Below the pieces are notes generated by a model, which did not search any database, was not told the DNA's origin, and saw only the letters and a program-made list of their open reading frames with translations. A DNA stretch of 64,000 bases, from positions 15,128,508-15,192,507 of the forward strand of contig NC_059408.1 in assembly GCF_905220565.1 (NCBI RefSeq). The letters run 5' to 3'. The position numbers were made by a program, and so were the translations under genes. Source of the stretch: Melitaea cinxia (Eukaryota > Arthropoda > Insecta > Lepidoptera > Nymphalidae). Each line of letters begins with the position of its first letter. Position 1 is the first letter of the stretch. Positions 56,711 through 64,000 of the stretch are shown here, one piece after another.

Positions 56711-57292
56711 ATTTTAATCATAATTGTATTCGTAAGAATTTACATTATCCTACTTATCAATCCGTACAATGTTATCGTATTTTTTGTTGTTCATTTCAAT
56801 AGCAATGTTTTAAGTGAATGTAGCGACGATTAGTGATCTGATGCAATTGTATACGATGAAAAATGAATATATTATTTTTTAAATTTGATTCTGGGACTTT
56901 TTACAGCAAAGCTGAAAATTTCAGTCTCATAATGTCCTAATCACAATCGACAATTCAAAAATATTATTTTATTCTTAATTTCTATTTTAATTTTAAACTG
57001 TAAATTATCCTGGCTGTTTCCGACATTGGAATAGCCAATATATTTTGAAAAATTCCCACAGAATGCAAATTTAAAATAAATTATATTATTACTTTCTTTC
57101 TCTTTTCTATGTTGCGAACACATTCCACCTAAATATATTTGATTTATTCTTCAACTAACCTTCTATCTTAACCTAGATGAACAAACGTTATTCATCATCC
57201 ATCCAAAACGACTATATAAACTCGTTAATTCTCATGACATTAAAGTGACAACACGGGGCAGTATAAAGGTGTAATGTCACGTCGATCACATA
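56711..57292. other. unannotated AT-rich stretch
   Basis: No supported gene. Confidence 0.3.
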
Positions 57293-57629
57293 CCTATACA
57301 AATAAATAAAATTAGAGTGTCTGTTTGTAATATTAAAACTAACCCTTTTAACTAAATTTGTTTAAAAAAAATTGTATGTACGTATACACGGTACATTTAC
57401 CAAAATAACAATTTGTATAGTTTTTGTCGGTCTTTCTGTCTGTTTGTTTCGGTTAATCTCTGAAACGGCTGGATTAATTTTGACGGGACTTTCACTGGCA
57501 GATAGCTGATAAAATACGAAGTAACTTAGGCTACTCTTACTTTAATAAATTATTTATTTTATAACTCTGCGAACTAAACAATAACTATTTTGTTAAATTC
57601 CACGTGGACAAAGTCGCGGGCACAGCTAG
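57293..57629 (+). mobile_element. Helitron, non-autonomous (family B), plus orientation
   Basis: cctatacaaataaataaaat at the 5' side (TC changed to CC); ends aagtcgcgggcacaGCTAG before T. Landmarks tgtctgtttgtttcggttaa and ctgaaacggctggattaatt. 337 bp; this best shows the consensus 3' end. Confidence 0.75.
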
Positions 57630-57725
57630 TATGACAATAAAAACACTGTTAAGAGACAAAATTGTCAGCTGCCGACTTGTTTATAAGTGTATTGTCATTT
57701 TGCCTATATGAGTAGATTGCGCTTT

Positions 57726-57870
57726 TAAAAACGACTTCAAAAAAGGTTTCGGTTTTCATTTTTACTGTATTTTTGTATGTGTGTGTAAAAGTCTAACTAT
57801 TACTTTTTGTATGTGTGTGTAATAATCTAACTATTACTTTTTACTGGGTATACCAATTCTAAAAATTCAT
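57726..57870 (+). mobile_element. D-family fragment with an internal duplication
   Basis: aaacgacttcaaaaaaggtt, then gtatgtgtgtgtaa and ctaactattactttt repeated with a ~38-bp period. Confidence 0.5.
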
Positions 57871-57954
57871 TTCTCGACTATATACCTACATTGTTATAGG
57901 TAACCGCCGATTGGTATGGCTACATTTTTATTTTCGATAAACATACATATAAAG

Positions 57955-58075
57955 AATACATATATAAATAAATATATATATTACACCCAGGCTCGGGTTG
58001 GGAATCGAACCCACAACTCCCGGAGCAGAAAGCAGAGTCACACAAACTGCGCCAACTGGCTAGTCGAAAATAATT
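57955..58075 (-). mobile_element. tRNA-derived SINE head (second family)
   Basis: Minus strand: ctagccagttggcgcagttt (A box), ctctgctttctgctccggga, then gttgtgggttcgattcccaa (perfect B box GGTTCGATTCC). The distance between boxes is tRNA-like. Not related in sequence to the C head. A decayed copy of the head is at 18001. Confidence 0.65.
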
Positions 58076-58751
58076 AAAAAGAAAACGTATGCCAGGTTTC
58101 ATAGGATCAGGGTTTGTAGTTGACATCAACTCTGACAGCATAAGACTTAGACAGCATTGTACTATGTGATCTGTAGCAAACCTTAAAACTACGTCTATTA
58201 TGTTGCTATGATGTACAAAAAAGTAAATCAACAAGACTTTAATATATACTAAGTAAATTATCCCTTATAGCTTTGAGAATACGTTAAAAATTTATTTAAA
58301 CGGGATTCTTTTTCTCTCTGTAAGTACCAGTGTTGCAAGTGTCTTTGTCCGTTGTTTTTTGTGATTTTAGATTCGATCCCCATCCATAATACACAAAGGT
58401 GTCTCGTACATTTATGTTAATAATCTATTACAGTCAGCTATCACATAAAATAAAGACAGACTACAGTGTCTCATGTTAAACATATTTATATGTACTACTT
58501 CTAGAAGGTCTATTTTGGAAATACTTTTGTATTTTTACAGAACTTGGCTTTGATGGCTTCTCAATGTTGCATTCATAGCAATTTAACGTTGAACTACTAT
58601 GAAGGTAAGATTTCAGTACAAACAAAAGAACAATCAGTAAAATTAGAGCATCTTGACCTCTTAAAGCGAGTGAGACTCTGCTCATAGCTCTATTTCACAA
58701 TATATTAATAATATATAAATATAAGTTCGTTTATACTGTTAAATGTATATA
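58076..58751. other. unannotated stretch with a possible decayed SINE
   Basis: 58321-58400 has ccagtgttgcaagtgtcttt and gattttagattcgatcccca, which could be a decayed tRNA-derived head on the plus strand. No gene. Confidence 0.3.
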
Positions 58752-58810
58752 ATAATAATAATAATTTTATTTCAGACAAAGTCCATACAATTAAACAGCA
58801 GTATACAAAC
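58752..58810 (-). mobile_element. LINE 3' end with (TAT)n-like tail
   Basis: aataataataataattttat then ttcagacaaagtccatacaa; as a minus-strand 3' end it has an ATT microsatellite tail. Confidence 0.4.
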
Positions 58811-59038
58811 ATAATTAATAAAGAAACACAGAAAAAACTAAAATAAAACATAGTAAAATAATAAAACATGGGACAATTATATCAAAATATCAAAATATGC
58901 ATGTCTAGGTTCTAATGTTTTTCTGTGTGAGTAAAAAAACAGGCTATAATACGAACAAAGCCTAAAATTTTGACGTCATTTGTTAACATCAAATTGCAGA
59001 GTAAAGCTTTCAAAGTTGTAAAAATATAGAATAAAAAT

Positions 59039-59232
59039 AAAACGAGTGTGCTTTAGACCACACGACTGAAGTAAAACTTACGAAACGTAACTCTCTCTCT
59101 TTCTATCTTCACTAACTTATCTCTCCCTCACAACTTCGAATCACCTCGCCCGATCACACTTTTCGTAACGCTCTCGTCACGCATTCACCAGCTAACTCCC
59201 GAAGTCAAGCGTGCATAAAAAAGTTTTACTTA
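59039..59232 (-). mobile_element. E-family MITE-like element
   Basis: aaaacgagtgtgctttagac and cgactgaagtaaaact at the left; gtcaagcgtgcataaaaaag plus ttttactt at the right. Confidence 0.65.
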
Positions 59233-59978
59233 AAAAAGTTGTAACTCCGATACTCGTTCAATTCCTACTTACTTTTTAAGCCAGCTACGCATTTATGTCT
59301 CTGACCTCTGTGTACAAAAGGTCATTTTTCAAATCAGGGTCATATTTCCATCCAATTACGCCACTCGCTACACCTTTTTCACATAATAACTGACACATAA
59401 ACTTCCAGTAAAAAGGTTACAATACTATAAAATTACCGTCGTTATAAAAGTACAAAACATGAAAAGTGTACAGACTGTGTATAGGTATGAAAGGTAAGAA
59501 AACTTCATTAATTAGGGTTCTTTGGTTCCTTCATTAGCAGTTTCTCTTCATTCGCGCTGCTAAGTAACGATTTGTTATAATGAAGCGTTTTAAATTTATT
59601 ATATATGTTATTTTTATGTTTTTAAATTTACATAAAAATCACATTAATAACAATATTTTTAAAGATATGAATAAATAAGATAAGAAATATATCTAAAAAT
59701 ATTTTAAATATGAATAGATATGTTAAGAAATATACCTGAAAATATTGTGAAGTCGTAAGTTGAACAGTTAGCAATATGAAAATAAAAATATGATCATGGT
59801 GCTATAGTTATAAATAACAAGTATTTTACTCGTTATTTTGTGAGTCATATTTTTTATAAAAAAGAACTAGCTTTACTCTGTGCAAAAGATGGAATTGGCA
59901 ATCCAGTCGTAATCTAAGTCGTAAAAATAAACTTATTCAATTCTAATTTCAATACTAATTATTTATTTATACATTAAT
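59233..59978. other. unannotated AT-rich stretch
   Basis: No supported gene. aaatatgaatagatatgttaagaaatata at 59706 repeats, imperfectly, a unit from 59660. Confidence 0.3.
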
Positions 59979-59988
59979 AAATAATACT

Positions 59989-60323
59989 GTGTGGCTACGG
60001 TAATAGAGAATATAGCCACCCCCTCTCTTCTCGTGGGTGTCGTAAGAGGCGACTAAGGGATAACACAGTTCCGCTACCACCTTGGAACTTATAAAGCCGA
60101 CCGGTGGCGGAATAACCATCCAACTGCTGGCTTTGAAATACACAGGCCGAAGATGAGCAGCAGCGTCTTCGGTGCGACAAAGCCAGCCCTGCGGTCACCA
60201 ACCCGCCTGCCCAGCGTGGTGAATATGGGCAAAACACATGAGTTCACGTTATTTTTGGCGTAAGATTGTGGAGGCCTATGTCCAGTTGTATAGGCTGTGA
60301 TGATGATGATGATGATGATGATG
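59989..60323 (+). mobile_element. A-family SINE-like retroposon, full length, (GAT)n tail, 10-bp TSD
   Basis: AAATAATACT at 59979-59988 and 60324-60333. The 335-bp unit ends in nine or so GAT repeats (60298-60323), the clearest microsatellite tail of the family. Confidence 0.85.
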
Positions 60324-60333
60324 AAATAATACT

Positions 60334-60720
60334 TTAAAATTAAATACTATTTATTCCTTAAAACTTATCCAAGTTTATTTTAAAAGGATCACACTCGATA
60401 GACACAAAACGGCTGTATTTGGAAAGTAAAAAAAATATATATATTTGCGACACATTGTCGTTTGTTTATTTCGTCCATGATGGAAACTTCTTTACCTACC
60501 TTATTATGCATTGCATCGTCAAAACAAGGTTCTCGTTCAGGAGCTGTCGGAATATGACTGAAATTGGACAACTTTAGTTTATATGATATTATAACGACGC
60601 CCCGACTTTACTGGTATTAAAATATATTTCTAAATATATACTTCTTAAATAAACTTTATTATGGGTTGCAAAATTTGTATACGAGCTCTATATATTTACT
60701 CATAACCTTTTTTTTATGTA
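60334..60720. other. unannotated AT-rich stretch
   Basis: No supported gene. The 60-codon minus frame at 60389-60571 has no domain. Confidence 0.3.
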
Positions 60721-60721
60721 G

Positions 60722-61435
60722 CATACATAACTAGAAACAGAAAGTAAAAGCTCTGGCTGCGATTACGATAACGGTGGGGCCGAGGGTGTTAAGTATCTAT
60801 GGATGAGATTTCACTGCCAACATTGACTGGACGTGGCATCATACAATGCACCGTATTGAGGATGAATGAAAAGATCATCAAGCCGGAAGAAGCGGTGACT
60901 AAGTTACGCTGCAATGTTATTGGATTATCTGATATATCTGATAGAGAGGGGAATGACACAATGATCCTCAAATTTAATTACTTGTTTTATATGTATAGCC
61001 ATACAAACTTAACACGAAGCGGTAAAGAGACGAAAGAGGGGACATTTGGTTATGGGTAAAGAAATCATAAGGGTCAAATATTAGCGGACTTCGTGGAGAA
61101 GCGGATACTCTTCACGATTAACTCCTTCTACAAGAAGCAGCCACATCGAAAACTGGATTGGCTGAGCCACGGTGGTTCCACTAGAAATAAGATTGACTTA
61201 ATCATGTCAACGAAGCGACTAAAGGGGCAATGGGCGGACACATGTTCGAGAGATCGATGGACATTGGAGTCCCAAGGTGTTAAAACGGCGGCCTCGCACC
61301 GTAAGCGCATCGTTTGATAACCCTTCACTAGATGCAAGCGGTGCTAGATCGTGAATGATGGAACACCTTGCAAGAGCTTGCAAACCAATGTACAGCAGTA
61401 GACGTCCATCGGTTGAAAATGATGATGATGATGAT
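60722..61435 (+). pseudogene. RTE-type LINE: endonuclease region fused to the 3' end, RT deleted
   Basis: The plus frame from 60799 encodes an APE-type endonuclease of the craniofacial-development-protein-2-like kind: SLPTLTGRGIIQ, CNVIGLSDISD, then after one in-frame TAA (61057-61059) NHKGQILADFVEK, SFYKKQPHRKLDW and GGSTRNKIDLIM. The catalytic Glu expected in the GLSE motif is Asp here. After about 61230 the sequence jumps to the 3' end of the same kind of LINE (gatgcaagcggtgctagatc, cagcagtagacgtccatcgg, then (ATG)n at 61418-61435). All of the RT is missing, so it cannot move on its own. Confidence 0.75.
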
Positions 61436-61829
61436 ACTAGTCATATAAAACCATTATTATTGAATTCTGTAATAAAATTTAGAAAAAACATAAAATTAAA
61501 AAAAGAAAAGAAAATATTATTGTAAAGAAGAATTGAAACTTTTGATTATATTTAAATACATTACGGTGGTGTGAAGTTCGCCGAGTCAATTAGTCAAACA
61601 TATAAAAATGTACGCTTTTTTAAACGTAATATTCCTGTAGTGTTTCTATTTATAATTAAAATATTATAAAAGTTATAAATCTAAATTTAATAAAACTAGG
61701 GAGTGAGGATCTATTGACCTCGCTGTGAAGCTCGCTGAGCCAATACTGAAGTTATTTGTACCGTATTTAATATTGAATATTTATTTAAAAATAAATAGTT
61801 TTAGAAAACTTTGGAACATAATAATCTAA
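61436..61829. other. unannotated AT-rich stretch
   Basis: No supported gene. gtgaagttcgccgagtcaat (61571) and gtgaagctcgctgagccaat (61724) are an imperfect direct repeat ~153 bp apart. Confidence 0.3.
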
Positions 61830-61950
61830 TATCATCATTATCATCATTTTTGCCTATTCCAGTCCACTGCTGGACATAGGCCTCAAAAAGTTCGAGTCAA
61901 AATGGCGCGAACTCGTGTGTGTTGCCCATAGTCACCACGCTGGGCATAGT
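61830..61950 (-). mobile_element. A-family element, 5'-truncated
   Basis: tcatcattatcatcattttt tail, then agtccactgctggacatagg to agtcaccacgctgggca. Confidence 0.75.
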
Positions 61951-62049
61951 GTGATATAGTTGTCATTTATTATCTAATCTAATGTTGTAATTTTTTCCTA
62001 AATTATTGTCGACTTATTAATTTACACTTCAAGATCAGTTGGAATATCT

Positions 62050-62262
62050 TCATTCACTCGGGGCACACCAGGAAATATCCTGCTCAAAAACTGGAACAGC
62101 CGGCCTGAGGAAGTATGTTAACCGTAAAGAAGATGCGGCACAGCTAAATGATACTGCCTTTAAGTAGTGCTAAGTTCCTGTGGTGAGTAAAGTCGCCAGA
62201 GAGTCTAAGGAGAATCGTTGGTAGGGTCGACCACGCCCTTCAACTTCAGATTTTGAGCAAAA
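62050..62262 (+). mobile_element. H-family element, 5' half, diverged
   Basis: ggggcacaccaggaaatatc, ctgctcaaaaactggaacag, ctaaatgatactgcctttaa and cctgtggtgagtaaagtcgc. Confidence 0.6.
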
Positions 62263-62522
62263 TATTTCCTGATATGAGCCAACGCAATAGAAAACTTTTC
62301 TATTCTTAATCAACAAAGAAATTTAAAATACATAACAACAAAGCATTTATTTATACACAAATCTGCATATTTCTGTTTAAAGGCAAGTCTAAAAAGATGA
62401 ACATCTTAATATGGTGATCAAAATGCACAATGTTTATTATGAACTTTGAGGAAGTAGTTAATAGTAGGTTTTTGGCCTGGTAATGTCTTATTAATTAATG
62501 AATTGTAGAAACAGACTTTGTT

Positions 62523-62851
62523 CATCATTACAGCCTATACATTCCACTGCTGGACATAGGCTTCCACAAGTTTACGCCAAAAATAACGTGAACTCATGTG
62601 TTTTGCCCATAGTCACCACGCTGGGCAGGCGGGTTGGTGACCGCAGTACTAGCTTTCTCGCACCGAAGACGCTGCTGCCCGTCTTCGGCCTGTGTATTTC
62701 AAAGCCAGCAGTTGGATGGTTATCCCGCCATCGGTCGGCTTCTTAAGTTCCAAGATGGTTGTGGAACCTTGTTATCCCTTAGTCGCCTCTTACGACACCC
62801 ACGGGAAGAGAGGGGGTGGCTAAATTCTTTAGTGCCGTAGCCACACAGCAC
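62523..62851 (-). mobile_element. A-family SINE-like retroposon, full length with 12-bp TSD
   Basis: ACAGACTTTGTT at 62511-62522 and 62852-62863. 329 bp, well conserved, 5' end ctgtgtggctacggc (minus) at the right. Confidence 0.85.
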
Positions 62852-62964
62852 ACAGACTTTGTTGCAAAATACTTATTTGCACACAGACACCATCAGTTTC
62901 TCGCAACGATTTAACGAGAATTTTTGCATTTTGTTATTGTAAGTCAAATTGCAATGATCATTAA

Positions 62965-63032
62965 GCTTCAGCCTGTAACTATCCCACTGATGGACATATG
63001 CCTCTTTCCCCATATAGGAGAAGGAGGAATGA
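62965..63032 (-). mobile_element. C-family SINE, 3' tail only
   Basis: agcttcagcctgtaactatc then cctctttccccatataggag. Confidence 0.6.
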
Positions 63033-63105
63033 TCAATTGTGAGAAAGTAATAGAAAGTAATAAGCTATTTTTTCATTTTTCGTTTGTAAAATCCAATATA
63101 AAACA

Positions 63106-63210
63106 GAATTCTTTTTCTTCTTCTTCTTCAGGATTAATGGCTTTCAATAGTGTTAAATGAACACAGATGATTTCGCCAATTTCACGTAGAATGGAGAATA
63201 CACCACAAAC
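63106..63210 (-). mobile_element. LINE 3' end with (GAA)n tail
   Basis: On the minus strand, ttctccattctacgtgaaat and gaaagccattaatcctgaag lead to a GAA run (63112-63128), similar to the GAA tail at 17920 and the fragment at 15152. Confidence 0.45.
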
Positions 63211-64000
63211 AGAATTCTTTCCGACTTTCTTAATATGTTTGACGGAATGTTACTGCGCTTGTGATATCTTATAGGAGTAATAAATTATATATATTTGCTG
63301 AATTTCTAAAAAAAAATAACTTTTTTTCACAAATGATAATGAATTATAAATAAGAATTTATGTAGATTTTACACACGGTATAGCGTTGGACGATACATTG
63401 TGTGCTTAGTCAAAAGTTAAATGAAAAGCAAGTAGTGTGTGAAAATTCACCTTCCATTCTTCTCATAGGAGCGAAGCCGATACAAAAAAACAACGAAACA
63501 TTGCTGTCACGTCACCTGGCCGCAAACGTGCATTGAAAATTATAGGCGATTGTGTACGCGGTTGCTCAGCTAAATTCAGTAAATTAAAATTTCTAAAATT
63601 TATTGCTGACGAAAGCACTTAGCACCATCTAGTTTTATTACTATAATATTAAAACAAACAAACAAACCTCGCTTTAATATATGTACTATAAAGTTTAAAT
63701 TATAACTTTACGAGCGACGTGGAGCTAGTTTCATATTTTAATTTAATTTTGTTTAATGGCACTCATTTTCTGCGCTGCCAGGATGAATAAATCGTGGTCT
63801 TTGTAGTGTTTTAGCGTGATAATTTTACTAACGTTCTTTCGGAACTTAGATTTATTTTAGTACTTTGCTAGCCATTCGCGATTTTTATGAGAAAAGTTTG
63901 AAATATTTCGTTTAATATCCAAACATCTAAATGAAACTTAAACTTACTCGCCGCTTAAATATAAATAAAAAACGCTTAAATCTACGTCTACGTATTTGCT
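63211..64000. other. unannotated AT-rich stretch to the window end
   Basis: No supported gene. aaaacaaacaaacaaacctc at 63651 is a short AAAC run. agcgaagccgatac at 63472 is reminiscent of Helitron ends but lacks CTAG. Confidence 0.3.

Overview
The window looks like AT-rich nuclear DNA of a lepidopteran (butterfly or moth). The evidence is the repeat complement. There are CTAG-ending Helitrons of the type common in Lepidoptera, tRNA-derived SINEs, LINE 3' ends carrying GAT or GAA microsatellite tails, and short TA- or TTAA-flanked inverted-repeat elements. There is no sign of a bacterial or viral genome: no operons, no dense coding and no rRNA. I could not run any search, so family letters (A to L, T) are local labels for repeats that recur inside this window.

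Layout. 1-1.1 kb: two LINE fragments on the minus strand; the left one has an open frame that runs off the window edge. 2-31 kb: a scatter of Helitrons (B), SINE-like families A, C and H, LINE 3' tails (G), short inverted-repeat elements (D, E, J) and decayed LINE or Tc1-type coding remnants, separated by unannotated AT-rich DNA. 29.5-31.1 kb: a 1.58 kb nearly perfect palindrome flanked by TA. 33.7-36.0 kb: a Helitron-like element filled with six ~282-bp tandem units. 40.5-40.7 kb: a GC-richer patch with a TATA-plus-initiator arrangement that may be a host promoter. 43.8-46.4 kb: a nest in which a 900-bp inverted-repeat element (K) with a 72-bp minisatellite sits inside an A element. 49.5-51.1 kb: the only convincing host gene here, the last three exons of a nuclear-looking protein I do not recognise. 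51-64 kb: more repeats, including a truncated RTE-type LINE that keeps its endonuclease region and its 3' end.

The strongest conclusions come from internal comparison. Families A, C and H have defined ends and short target-site duplications (TSDs). A and the LINEs share a 3' tail, which suggests that a LINE mobilised the SINE. One C copy is a 5'-inverted insertion inside an H element, with an 11-bp duplication. Most of the window is transposon sediment, and no multi-gene pathway is visible. Stretches labelled unannotated were read and showed nothing I could support.
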